Source: UBA7398 sp964632545 (GTDB taxonomy: Bacteria > Actinomycetota > Actinomycetes > Nanopelagicales > Nanopelagicaceae). Taken from it: DNA of 64,000 nt. The translations under genes were made by a program, and so were the position numbers. The stretch lies in the NCBI GenBank assembly GCA_964632545.1, contig CAZWBQ010000001.1:62001-126000 (forward strand). The letters are read 5' to 3'. The notes beneath the pieces were generated by a model. The model was given only the letters and a program-made list of their open reading frames with translations. It did no database searches and had not been told where the DNA came from. Of this stretch, positions 18,329 through 27,500 are shown in pieces (the first letter of the stretch is position 1; every line of letters begins with the position of its first letter).

Positions 18329-18922
18329 GTGACCAACAAGCGCAGTGCAAAAGTAGAACGCAGTACTAAGGAATCTAGCGTGCTAGTTGACCTAACAATT
18401 GAGGGAACTGGCAAAATTTTGGTCGAGACTGGCGTACCTTTTTTTGATCACATGCTCTCACAACTTGGGAAACACTCAGGATTTGATTTAACCGTAAAAA
18501 CGCACGGAGATGTGGATGTTGATTCTCACCACACTGTCGAAGATACCTCGCTAGCTTTCGGGCAAGCACTACGCGAAGCGCTAGGTGATAAGAGCGGAAT
18601 CCGTAGGTTTGGTGATGCCACTGTTCCACTCGATGAAGTTTTAGTTCAAGCAGCAGTAGATCTTTCTGGTCGACCATATTTGATACATCGTCAACCTGAG
18701 ATTGTTGAGTTAATTGGAACTTTTGATACGACTTTAGGCAAACATATCTGGGAATCAATTGTTGCGGAAGCAAGAATTGCGCTACACATTCGAGTTCTTG
18801 AAGGTAGAAATGCACATCACGTCTTAGAGGCACAATTCAAAGCGGTAGCTCGTGCGCTTCGTGATGCAGTTGAAATTGATGGTCGTACTAGTGGAATTCC
18901 TTCAACAAAAGGCGTTCTTTGA
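18329..18922 (+). CDS. hisB: imidazoleglycerol-phosphate dehydratase HisB
   Basis: Manganese enzyme that dehydrates imidazoleglycerol phosphate. This is the monofunctional 197-residue form without the phosphatase domain of the E. coli protein. Conserved metal-binding His clusters are seen in PFFDHMLSQ and DSHHTVEDT, with GRNAHHVLEA near the C-terminus. The start is GTG, 41 bp after hisC. Its TGA overlaps the hisH start codon (TTGA). Confidence 0.96.
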   Translation: MTNKRSAKVERSTKESSVLVDLTIEGTGKILVETGVPFFDHMLSQLGKHSGFDLTVKTHGDVDVDSHHTVEDTSLAFGQALREALGDKSGIRRFGDATVPLDEVLVQAAVDLSGRPYLIHRQPEIVELIGTFDTTLGKHIWESIVAEARIALHIRVLEGRNAHHVLEAQFKAVARALRDAVEIDGRTSGIPSTKGVL

Positions 18923-19515
18923 TAGTTATTTTAGATTATGGATCTGGGAATATCAGATCAGCCGAACGCGCCTTTGCAACTACAGGTAGAAAAGTTGTCG
19001 TATCTAGCGATCCTAAAATATGCGAAGAAGCAACCGGGTTGGTAGTTCCTGGTGTCGGAGCTTTTGCATCATGCATGAAAGGTTTTCTAGCAGTTGGCGG
19101 CGAGAAAATTTTGAGAAATAGAATAGCCAAAAGCTTGCCAGTTTTAGGAATTTGTGTGGGGATGCAGATTCTTTTCGATAGCAGTACTGAAAACGGTCAT
19201 ACAAACGGTTTGGGGATATTCCCCGGAGAAGTTTCCTTGATTCAGCAAAAAATATTGCCGCATATTGGTTGGAATAGCGTGGCTTCTGCTTCAAATTCAA
19301 ATCTTTTTCGTGGGGTGGAAACTGAAGAGTTCTATTTTGTCCACTCATACGCTGCCAAAATGCAAGTGCACGGGGCAATTAATACATTCACCGAATATGG
19401 TGAAAACTTTTTATCTGCGATTGAAACACCTTTTGTTAGCGCTACTCAATTTCATCCAGAGAAAAGTGGTGCCGCCGGATTGAAATTAATTGCAAATTGG
19501 GTGGCAACGCTATGA
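18919..19515 (+). CDS. hisH: imidazole glycerol phosphate synthase, glutaminase subunit HisH
   Basis: Glutaminase that feeds ammonia to HisF. The class I amidotransferase triad is visible: Cys79 in LGICVGMQ and the His and Glu of FHPEKSG near 183. The P-G-V-G-A-F motif is at about 44-49. The 198 residues are normal. The start is TTG overlapping the hisB stop by 4 bp, and the protein begins directly with the IVILDYGSGN strand, so no earlier start is needed. The stop overlaps the hisA ATG. Confidence 0.95.
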   Translation: MIVILDYGSGNIRSAERAFATTGRKVVVSSDPKICEEATGLVVPGVGAFASCMKGFLAVGGEKILRNRIAKSLPVLGICVGMQILFDSSTENGHTNGLGIFPGEVSLIQQKILPHIGWNSVASASNSNLFRGVETEEFYFVHSYAAKMQVHGAINTFTEYGENFLSAIETPFVSATQFHPEKSGAAGLKLIANWVATL

Positions 19516-20234
19516 ATAATTTTCAAATTCTTCCAGCAATTGATTTGAAAGAAGGCCGTGCGGTGCGGCTCTATCAAGGGAACCTTTCAACTGATATTGA
19601 TTATGGCGATCCAATTGCAGTTGCTGCAAAATTTGTTGCTGCCGGTGCGAAATGGCTCCATGTTGTGGATCTTGACGCAGCATTTGGGCGAGGGAGCAAT
19701 GCTGATTTAATTGCCGAGATTGTTGCAAAATCCGGGATTTTAATCGAGATATCCGGTGGGCTTCGCGATGACCAGAGTTTAAATAGCGCGCTGGCAACGG
19801 GCTGTGCTCGAGTTATTTTAGGGACAGCTGCTATCGAAAACCCCGATTGGTGTGCAACGGTAATTGGTAAATACGGCGAAAAAATTGCAGTTGGGTTAGA
19901 TGTACGTGGTCATGACTTAACAATTCGAGGTTGGACCGAAACCGCAGGAGACATATTTGAAGCGATAACTCGATTAGATAGCGCAGGTTGCGCCAGATAT
20001 GTTGTTACTGATGTATCAAAAGATGGCACACTTTCGGGGCCAAATTTGGCTTTATTAAGTGAAGTTGCCCAGTTTACCGATAAACCAATTATAGCTAGCG
20101 GTGGCGTATCTAAATTAGAAGATATTGCAGATATTGCAGAGATTTCGCAGTTAGGAATTGAAGGAGTAATTGTCGGAAAAGCTATTTACGAGGGAGCTTT
20201 TTCGTTAGAAGAAGCTATTGCGAGATTTTCATAA
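19512..20234 (+). CDS. hisA: phosphoribosyl isomerase HisA/PriA
   Basis: Isomerises ProFAR to PRFAR in histidine synthesis. In many Actinobacteria the same protein, PriA, also does the TrpF step of tryptophan synthesis. The 240-residue TIM barrel has Asp11 in PAIDLKEGR and the C-terminal half motif TDVSKDGTLSGPN, close to the PriA form. The frame extends back to 19497, but the ATG at 19512 overlaps the hisH stop (ATGA) and yields the expected N-terminus. Dual activity is inferred and depends on whether a separate trpF exists in the genome. Confidence 0.93.
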   Translation: MNNFQILPAIDLKEGRAVRLYQGNLSTDIDYGDPIAVAAKFVAAGAKWLHVVDLDAAFGRGSNADLIAEIVAKSGILIEISGGLRDDQSLNSALATGCARVILGTAAIENPDWCATVIGKYGEKIAVGLDVRGHDLTIRGWTETAGDIFEAITRLDSAGCARYVVTDVSKDGTLSGPNLALLSEVAQFTDKPIIASGGVSKLEDIADIAEISQLGIEGVIVGKAIYEGAFSLEEAIARFS

Positions 20235-21001
20235 TGACTTTATCTACCCGAATAATTCCTTGTCTAGATGTAGAAAATGGCAGAGTGGTTAAAGGCGTAA
20301 ATTTTGTAAATCTAATTGATGCCGGTGATCCGATAGAAATGGCGAAGTTCTATTTCGAAGAAGGCGCAGATGAACTAACTTTCCTCGATATTTCTGCGAG
20401 TAGCCAAGCTCGCTCAACAACTCTTAAAATTGTGGAGCAAACTGCAGCGCAGGTTTTTATTCCATTAACCGTTGGCGGCGGTATTAGAAGCGTTTCCGAT
20501 GTTGATAAATTACTTCGCGCTGGTGCGGACAAGATTTCCATCAACACAGCTGCCCTCGAACGCCCAACTTTGATTAATGAAATTGTTGATAAATTTGGTT
20601 CGCAAGTTATTGTCTTGTCAATTGATGCCCGGAGAAAGTCCACTGGCGCGGGCTTTGAAGTTACAACTCATGGTGGCCAGAAAAGTAGTGGCAAGGATGC
20701 CCTAACGTGGATTGCAGAAGCAATCGAACGTGGCGTAGGCGAAATTCTTTTGAATTCCATGGATGCTGATGGAACTAAATCAGGTTTTGACATTGAAATG
20801 ATTAAAAGTGTTAGAGAGATCGCGTCTGTACCAGTAATTGCAAGTGGCGGAGCTGGCAAAGTATCAGATTTTGTTGCGGCACTCACAGCTGGAGCAAATG
20901 CTTTACTGGCAGCAAGTGTTTTCCACTTTGGTGAAATTCGCGTTTCAGATGTGAAACATGCCATTAAAGAGGCCGGTTATCCAGTGCGTCAGATTCCTTG
21001 A
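20234..21001 (+). CDS. hisF: imidazole glycerol phosphate synthase, cyclase subunit HisF
   Basis: Closes the imidazole ring using ammonia from HisH. The 255-residue TIM barrel carries the first catalytic aspartate at position 12 (IPCLDVENGR) and the second in VLSIDARRK near 130. The paired phosphate sites TVGGGIRS and IASGGAGK are present. The ATG overlaps the hisA stop by one base (TAATG). Confidence 0.97.
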   Translation: MTLSTRIIPCLDVENGRVVKGVNFVNLIDAGDPIEMAKFYFEEGADELTFLDISASSQARSTTLKIVEQTAAQVFIPLTVGGGIRSVSDVDKLLRAGADKISINTAALERPTLINEIVDKFGSQVIVLSIDARRKSTGAGFEVTTHGGQKSSGKDALTWIAEAIERGVGEILLNSMDADGTKSGFDIEMIKSVREIASVPVIASGGAGKVSDFVAALTAGANALLAASVFHFGEIRVSDVKHAIKEAGYPVRQIP

Positions 21002-21007
21002 AAGCCT

Positions 21008-21013
21008 TAGAAT
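21008..21013 (+). promoter_or_regulatory. candidate internal -10 element for leaderless hisI
   Basis: TAGAAT is followed by six bases and the hisI GTG. It would be an internal promoter in the his cluster that also serves the downstream membrane and redox genes. Confidence 0.4.
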
Positions 21014-21019
21014 AATCAA

Positions 21020-21379
21020 GTGAGTGCAAACGTAGATCTAGAAACGGCGATTGCACCGATACTTGAAAATTTAAAAGAAAGTTCGGATTTGATCCCTGCA
21101 ATTGCGCAAGATTTTGCAAGTAAAGAAGTTTTAATGTTGGCTTGGATGAATCGTGACGCGTTAAAACTTACAGCTAAAACTGGCAACGCTACGTATTGGA
21201 GTAGAAGTCGGAAAGAAATTTGGGTTAAAGGTTCGACCTCCGGACATTATCAAAAAGTCAAAGAATTGAAATACGATTGTGATTCCGATGCAGTTCTATT
21301 ATTGGTCGAACAGCTAGGCGCGGCCTGCCATACCGGTGAATACACCTGTTTTCACAATTCAATTGAAATCGGAAATTGA
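21020..21379 (+). CDS. hisI: phosphoribosyl-AMP cyclohydrolase HisI
   Basis: Opens the adenine ring of phosphoribosyl-AMP in histidine synthesis. The 119 residues correspond to the cyclohydrolase alone; HisE is not fused. The motifs YWSRSRKEIW, the metal-binding YDCDSDA and the C-terminal GAACHTGEYTCFHN are clear. The start is GTG 18 bp after hisF with no ribosome binding site but a TAGAAT hexamer 6 nt upstream. hisG and hisE, needed for the first steps, are not in the window. Confidence 0.96.
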   Translation: MSANVDLETAIAPILENLKESSDLIPAIAQDFASKEVLMLAWMNRDALKLTAKTGNATYWSRSRKEIWVKGSTSGHYQKVKELKYDCDSDAVLLLVEQLGAACHTGEYTCFHNSIEIGN

Positions 21380-21381
21380 GA

Positions 21382-21645
21382 ATGAAGAGCAGAGGCAAGA
21401 ATTTCCTGTTGGTCATATTTTTCTTTTTCTTGTTTGCAGCTCTTATCAAAAGCGGTGCTTCTAGGATTTCAATCCCGCAATTGGTTTTAGCGTTTTTAAG
21501 CGGTTCATTCGCGGTTTTCATATTTGTAAAAAAGGTACTTACAAGGAAAATTACAAAAAAATATGACCGGAAACCTTTAACTGCATGGAGCGCTTTAGAT
21601 GCTGAACTAGACCCGACTGAAGATACGAATCGAGGGAGTAAATGA
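21382..21645 (+). CDS. small membrane protein, reduced member of the trp-operon-associated family (tentative)
   Basis: An 87-residue protein with two hydrophobic helices (about 8-27 and 34-53), a basic segment and an acidic tail. The tail contains AWSALDAELDPT, which resembles the W-x-ALD-x-G-x-DPT end of the actinobacterial membrane protein found between trpE and trpC (Trp_oprn_chp). The position after hisI and before lgt/gltB is also where that protein occurs in relatives, but no trp gene is here. An in-frame TTG at 21376 overlaps the hisI stop; the ATG at 21382 has GGAA at better spacing. The family link is from memory of the motif and needs a profile search. Confidence 0.55.
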   Translation: MKSRGKNFLLVIFFFFLFAALIKSGASRISIPQLVLAFLSGSFAVFIFVKKVLTRKITKKYDRKPLTAWSALDAELDPTEDTNRGSK

Positions 21646-22100
21646 AGAGTAAATTTTTGGTATTCCAACCTTGGATTACACTTTTATTTAGATTAATTTT
21701 AGGTGGTGTGCTTTTAGCTGCAGGCGGTTTGAAAGTTGGTCATCTGCAAAAATCAGCAATGGCAGTCCGGGCATATGAAGTTTTGCCAATTTCACTTGCT
21801 AATTTGGTTGGCTATTCCTTACCCTGGATTGAAATTGGAATCGCGATATTTTTAATCTTGGGAATTTTCGTGAAGCAATCTGCAATCGCAGGTGGAGTTT
21901 TGATGTTCTTATTCATCGTAGGGATTTCTCAAGCTGCGATTAGAGGGCTATCAATTGATTGCGGTTGTTTCGGTGGCGGTGGCCAGGTTGCTGCTGGTAA
22001 GACCAAATACCTAGTTGAGATCTTGCGAGATTGTGTTTTGTTGGTCACAGCGCTCGTACTTAGCAAATTTCCACGCGGTAAATTTGGGTTAGATCGATAG
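21642..22100 (+). CDS. MauE/DoxX-like redox-associated membrane protein
   Basis: A 152-residue integral membrane protein with about four hydrophobic helices. The motif SIDCGCFGGGG at about 104-114 places two cysteines next to a helix end, as in the MauE/DoxX-like proteins that accompany secreted thioredoxin-fold proteins. The ATG overlaps the previous stop (ATGA) and has an upstream GAGGGAG ribosome binding site. The next gene encodes a membrane-anchored CxxC protein, so the pair probably forms or transfers disulfides outside the cytoplasm. The precise function is not known. Confidence 0.75.
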   Translation: MKSKFLVFQPWITLLFRLILGGVLLAAGGLKVGHLQKSAMAVRAYEVLPISLANLVGYSLPWIEIGIAIFLILGIFVKQSAIAGGVLMFLFIVGISQAAIRGLSIDCGCFGGGGQVAAGKTKYLVEILRDCVLLVTALVLSKFPRGKFGLDR

Positions 22101-22145
22101 TAGATTAAAGTCAGATTCTGTAACTAATTCCGAACGGAGCAAGTA

Positions 22146-22856
22146 ATGGCGAAATCTCCAAAGACGAAAAATTCAGCAGGCGGCGCATCTGGCAGCGGCG
22201 ATAATTTCACCCGCTGGTTAGTTGCTGGCATGGTTGGGTTAGTTTTAATTGTTGGTGTCGCCTTTTCGATATTCAGTAATCGCACAAACACAGCCGCAAC
22301 ACTGCCTTCAACTGTAAAACAAAGTGACGGATACGGAATTTCTTTCAATTCAAACGTTAAACCAGTTGTTGATATTTGGGAAGATTTTCAGTGCCCAGTC
22401 TGTAAGAATTTCGAAAGCGTAGTTGGCGATTATATAAATCAATTAATTGTGGAGAAGAAAATTAGCGTTGTTTACCACACGCTTTCATTCATCGGTGATG
22501 AATCTATTCTGGCTGCAAACGCAGCAGCTTGCGCATCCGAAGAGGATAAATTTCTACCGTTCCATTCGCTGCTTTATCAGACGCAATCTGCCAAGGAAAA
22601 TACCGGATTATGGAATGCGAAATCTTTGGTAGAACTAGGGTCCCAAGTTGGGGCTACTTCAGAGAAATTTGTATCTTGCGTAAATAAAGGTACATATGCC
22701 GCTTGGGTTAGCAACGTAGCTACCGATGGCGCGAAGAAGAATGTGAACTCAACACCAACAGTTTTTATAAATGGAATTGAGATCGATCGCAAAACTCAAT
22801 ATTTCGATTTAGCAGCTTTTAAAGCGGCACTAGTTGCTGGTGGACTTAAGGGATAG
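22146..22856 (+). CDS. membrane-anchored DsbA-like thioredoxin-fold protein
   Basis: 236 residues: a polar N-terminus, one transmembrane helix at about 24-43, then a DsbA/thioredoxin_4 domain outside the cytoplasm. The active site is CPVC (Cys83-Cys86) in EDFQCPVCKNFE. The cis-Pro loop is probably NSTPTVFING near residue 205. It is a likely thiol oxidase or oxidoreductase for exported proteins, working with the MauE-like neighbour. The start is ATG with a GGAG ribosome binding site 45 bp after that gene. The stop overlaps the lgt start (TAGTG). Confidence 0.88.
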   Translation: MAKSPKTKNSAGGASGSGDNFTRWLVAGMVGLVLIVGVAFSIFSNRTNTAATLPSTVKQSDGYGISFNSNVKPVVDIWEDFQCPVCKNFESVVGDYINQLIVEKKISVVYHTLSFIGDESILAANAAACASEEDKFLPFHSLLYQTQSAKENTGLWNAKSLVELGSQVGATSEKFVSCVNKGTYAAWVSNVATDGAKKNVNSTPTVFINGIEIDRKTQYFDLAAFKAALVAGGLKG

Positions 22857-23680
22857 TGGGAAACTTTCACCAATTTATTCCATCACCAACTCGTTCCTAT
22901 ATCGAGTTGGGTCCACTAACAATTCATTTTTATGCAATTGCGATTCTTTCTGGAATAGTTTTGGCAATTTATTGGGGAAATTTGCGTTTTGTCTCAGCAG
23001 GGGGAGCGCCTGGAAAAGTTTCTGAAGTAGCACTCGTTGCAGTTCCGTTGGGCGTAATTGGCGGCCGGATTTATCACGTAATCACCTCGCCACAAGGATA
23101 TTTTGGTAAAGGCGGAACGCCCATTGAAGTTTTCTATATTTGGCAAGGTGGCCTTGGGATTTGGGGAGCAATAACGCTTGGTTTTTTTGCTGCCTGGTGG
23201 AGTTTTAATCGTAATAATTCAAATGGCGAAAGCTTGCCAAAGTTTGCAACTTTTGCCGATGCATTGGCACCAGGAGTGATTCTTGCCCAAGCGATTGGTC
23301 GCTGGGGAAATTGGTTCAACATTGAATTATTTGGCAAACCAACGACTCTGCCGTGGGGGCTTGAGGTGCCAAGTGATTTTAGACCTGCAGGGTTTACTCA
23401 TTTCGCTACTTTTCATCCTACATTTTTATATGAATCAATTTGGTGCGTATTAGTGGCATTTATATTATTGCGACTTGAAAAAGTAAGAATGGCTCCTGGG
23501 TCAATCTTTATAGCATATGTGGCGCTTTATTCATTCGGTCGAACTATTATCGAAAGTATAAGAATCGATGATGCTAATTTGATTTTGGGCTTAAGACTTA
23601 ATATTTGGGTCGGCTTATTTGTCTCAGTTCTATCTGGCGCCACTTTATTTAAGCGATGGAAATCCAGAGTTAAGGGATAG
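22856..23680 (+). CDS. lgt: prolipoprotein diacylglyceryl transferase Lgt
   Basis: Transfers diacylglycerol from phosphatidylglycerol to the lipobox cysteine of prolipoproteins, the step before LspA. The 274 residues have about seven hydrophobic helices. The family signature GRWGNWFNIELFG lies at about 148-160, and GGRIYHVIT carries the conserved His-containing region. The GTG start overlaps the previous stop by one base. With lspA in the window, the lipoprotein pathway is present in this organism. Confidence 0.95.
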   Translation: MGNFHQFIPSPTRSYIELGPLTIHFYAIAILSGIVLAIYWGNLRFVSAGGAPGKVSEVALVAVPLGVIGGRIYHVITSPQGYFGKGGTPIEVFYIWQGGLGIWGAITLGFFAAWWSFNRNNSNGESLPKFATFADALAPGVILAQAIGRWGNWFNIELFGKPTTLPWGLEVPSDFRPAGFTHFATFHPTFLYESIWCVLVAFILLRLEKVRMAPGSIFIAYVALYSFGRTIIESIRIDDANLILGLRLNIWVGLFVSVLSGATLFKRWKSRVKG

Positions 23681-23683
23681 TAT
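23678..23683 (+). promoter_or_regulatory. candidate -10 element for leaderless VIT-family gene
   Basis: TAGTAT, whose first three bases are also the lgt stop codon, is followed by six bases and the ATG at 23690. No ribosome binding site is evident. Confidence 0.35.
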
Positions 23684-23689
23684 TTACAC

Positions 23690-24397
23690 ATGCCATTAGT
23701 TGATGTACACCAAAGGAACCAACACCATTTAACGCATCGCAGTGGATGGTTACGGGCAGCCGTACTTGGTGCTAACGATGGGTTAGTTTCAACTGCTAGC
23801 TTGATGATTGGTGTTGCCACCGCTAGAGCCGATAATTTTATAATTACCGCCGGCCTTGCCGGCATTGCTGCAGGTGCAATGTCTATGGCAGTGGGCGAGT
23901 ATGTATCAGTTCGTTCGCAAAATGATATTGAAGATGCAGATATGCGAATTGAAATAGAACATTTAGCAATCGACCCTGAAGGCGAGTTAGAAGAGCTCGC
24001 TCATATTTATGAGAATCGTGGATTGCCAAAAGATTTAGCGTTACAGGTCGCAAAACATATGCATGACAAAGATCCACTTGAAGCGCACCTGCGAGACGAA
24101 CTTGGTCAATTTGAACACACTAAAGCGCGACCGGTACAGGCAGCCGTTGCATCAGCGTTGAGTTTTACCATGGGTGGGTTTATTCCGTTTCTTGGAGCGT
24201 TCGCACCAACTCTCGGCGCTAAAGCTTGGAGCATCGTTTTCATAACTCTGGTTGGCTTGATCGGCACCGGAATAATTAGTGCGCGAACTGCAGGTGCGCC
24301 AGTTTTAAAAACCACCATTCGAATTTTTATCGGAGGCGCTATCGGCATGGCTATTACCGCTGGAATTGGCCAACTAGTTCACATTTCTGGAATTTAA
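23690..24397 (+). CDS. VIT1/CCC1-type iron or manganese transporter
   Basis: A 235-residue membrane protein of the vacuolar iron transporter family. The N-terminal region shows GWLRAAVLGANDGLVSTASL, typical of the first helix, and GAMSMAVGEYVSVRSQ in the second. A cytoplasmic metal-binding stretch rich in Glu (GELEELAHIYE) lies in the middle, with three further helices after residue 140. Bacterial members export or sequester Fe2+ or Mn2+. It has a start of its own, 9 bp after lgt, and probably a leaderless promoter. The metal is not predictable from sequence. Confidence 0.87.
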   Translation: MPLVDVHQRNQHHLTHRSGWLRAAVLGANDGLVSTASLMIGVATARADNFIITAGLAGIAAGAMSMAVGEYVSVRSQNDIEDADMRIEIEHLAIDPEGELEELAHIYENRGLPKDLALQVAKHMHDKDPLEAHLRDELGQFEHTKARPVQAAVASALSFTMGGFIPFLGAFAPTLGAKAWSIVFITLVGLIGTGIISARTAGAPVLKTTIRIFIGGAIGMAITAGIGQLVHISGI

Positions 24398-24511
24398 CGC
24401 ACCCCTCCTAACTTTTCTAACTCTTTGCTAGAGTAACGCTCTCACTCGGGCCATCGCTGTCCCAGAACTCAACCACATCTTTTTATGGTGTCTATTTTCT
24501 GGAGAACACAA

Positions 24512-27500
24512 GTGCCACTTTTCTCTGCGTTGCCTGCGAAGGCGGGTTTATATAACCCTGCGCAAGAGCATGACGCATGTGGCGTAGCAATGGTTGCAAC
24601 GTTAAATAAGATTGCAACTCATGAAATTGTGCAACAAGGTTTAACGGCGCTCCGAAATTTAGAACACCGCGGTGCATCTGGTGCTGAAATAAATAGTGGA
24701 GATGGCGCAGGTATTTTGATTCGAGTTCCAGATGCGTTTTATCGAGAAATAGTTAATTTTGAATTAGGAGCTGTTGGCAGTTATGCAACTGGAATTGTTT
24801 TTCTCCCTAAAAACTTTGCTCAAAAGCAGCGGATTGCAGAAATCGCTAGCCAAGAGGGGCTAAAGATTCTCGGTTGGCGCGAATTGCCAACCAATCCAAA
24901 ATCTTTAGGAAAAACCGCCGTTTCGGTAATGCCGGAATTTGAACAGGTTTTTGTAACAGCAATTGATAATTCACTTAATTTAGCGCTAGAACGGAAGGCA
25001 TTTTGTTTTAGGAAACGAGTTGAACACGAACTTCCAATATATTTTCCGTCACTATCGTCTAGAACTATTGTTTACAAAGGTATGTTAACTACAGGCCAAC
25101 TCGAAGAATTTTTTCCAGATTTATCTGATCCTCGAGTTGTCTCACCATTGGCGCTAGTTCATTCTAGGTTTTCTACAAATACTTTCCCATCTTGGCCACT
25201 AGCTCACCCATATCGTTACATTGCACATAACGGTGAAATTAACACTGTGAAAGGCAATCGAAATTGGATGGCTGCTAGAGAAACACTTCTTGCAAGTAAT
25301 TTAATTCCCGGTGAGATATCAAGATTATTTCCAATTGTCGATCCACACGGCAGCGATTCCGCTTCACTAGACGAAGTGCTGGAGTTGCTATATTTAAATG
25401 GTCGATCATTGCCTCATGCGATGTTGATGATGATTCCGGAAGCGTGGGAGAACCATGCATCCATGTCAGAGAAACGCCGCGATTTTTATCAATTCCATGC
25501 ATCGCTCATGGAACCTTGGGATGGTCCTGCATGCGTAACTTTTACTGATGGAAAACAAATAGGCGCAGTGCTTGATCGAAATGGATTGCGGCCATCTCGT
25601 TATTGGGTGACTAAAGATGGATTAGTAGTTCTTGCCAGTGAAGTCGGTGTTTTAGATATAGCTCAAGAACGAATTGCTCGAAAAGGTCGATTACAACCAG
25701 GAAGAATGTTCTTAGTTGATATAGATGAGGGCAGAATCATCGAAGATGATGAGATTAAAGAAGTTTTAGCTAATGGTGCTCCATATAGCGATTGGCTCCA
25801 TGCGGGATTAATTAAATTAGAAGATTTGCCAGCTAGAGAACATATTGTTTATCCGCACTCATCAGTAGTTCGAAGGCAACGCGCTTTTGGCTATACCGAA
25901 GAAGAACTCCGCATAATTATTGCGCCAATGGCAAAATCCGGTGGCGAACCGTTAGGTTCAATGGGAACTGATACACCAATTGCTGCTTTATCGGATAAGC
26001 CTAGGTTACTTTTTGATTACTTTGCACAATTATTCGCGCAAGTTACAAACCCACCGCTAGATGCAATTCGGGAAGAATTAGTTACTTCGCTTGGTGGATC
26101 GATTGGACCAGAACATAATCTGTTAGATCCTGGCCCAGCCTCTTGTCGCCAAATTTCGTTGCCATTTCCAGTAATTGATAATGATGAATTAGCAAAAATT
26201 ATTCACGTTAACGCCGATGGTGATCATCCCGGTTTTATTACACATATTGTGCGCGGTTTGTTTTCAATTGCGGGTGGTGGCGAGTCGCTTGCAAATCGAT
26301 TAACAGAAATTCGAGAAGAGGTTTCAGCGGCAATTAACGATGGTGCACGTCTTATCGTGCTATCAGATCGCGATGGCGATGCCGAAAATGCGCCAATCCC
26401 ATCGCTCTTACTTACTGCGGCGGTACATCATCATTTAATTCGGGAAAAAACCAGAACAAAAGTTGGATTAGTAGTAGAAAGCGGCGATGTTAGAGAAGTA
26501 CATCATGTAGCGCTCTTAGTCGGATTTGGCGCAGCCGCAGTTAACCCATATTTAGCGATGGAAAGCGCAGAAGATTTAGTATTACAAGGAGTTATTACCG
26601 GAATTGCGCCAGAGAAAGCAGTTCGAAATTTAATTAAAGCGCTTGGAAAAGGCGTATTAAAAGTTATGTCAAAAATGGGAATTTCAACAATTGCCTCATA
26701 TACCGGTGCCCAAGTTTTTGAAGCAATCGGGTTATCGCAAGGAGTAATTGATGAATATTTTGTCGGGGCCACATCAAGATTGGGTGGAGTTGGGCTAGAT
26801 GTAATTGCGGAGGAAACCATACGACGACACCATGTGGCATACCCACCAGGCGGCGAAATTCCGGGTGCTCGCCGATTAACAATTGGTGGGGAATATCAAT
26901 GGCGCCGTGAAGGTGAGCCACATTTATTTAACCCAGAAACCGTATTCATGTTGCAACATGCTACAAGAAATAAACGTTATGACATTTTCAAGAGATACAC
27001 CGAGAAAGTTGATGATCAGAGTAAGAATTTAATGACGCTGCGCGGACTCTTTGAATTCAAAGCGGATTTGCGAAAACCGATTGCGATTGATGAAGTTGAA
27101 TCAGTAACAGAGATATTAAAACGATTCTCAACTGGCGCGATGTCATACGGTTCAATTTCAAAAGAGGCTCATGAAAACTTAGCGATTGCTATGAATCGGA
27201 TCGGTGGAAAATCCAATACCGGTGAAGGCGGCGAAGATGCTGATCGTCTTGTTGTGATGGCGAATGGTGATTCTAAACGTTCTGCTATCAAGCAAGTTGC
27301 CAGTGGTCGTTTCGGAGTTACTAGTGAATATTTAGTGAACTCGGATGATATTCAAATCAAAATGGCGCAAGGTGCCAAGCCTGGTGAAGGTGGTCAATTA
27401 CCAGGCAACAAGGTTTATCCATGGATTGCAAAAGTTCGCCACTCAACTCCTGGAGTTGGATTAATCTCGCCCCCGCCACATCACGATATTTATTCTATTG

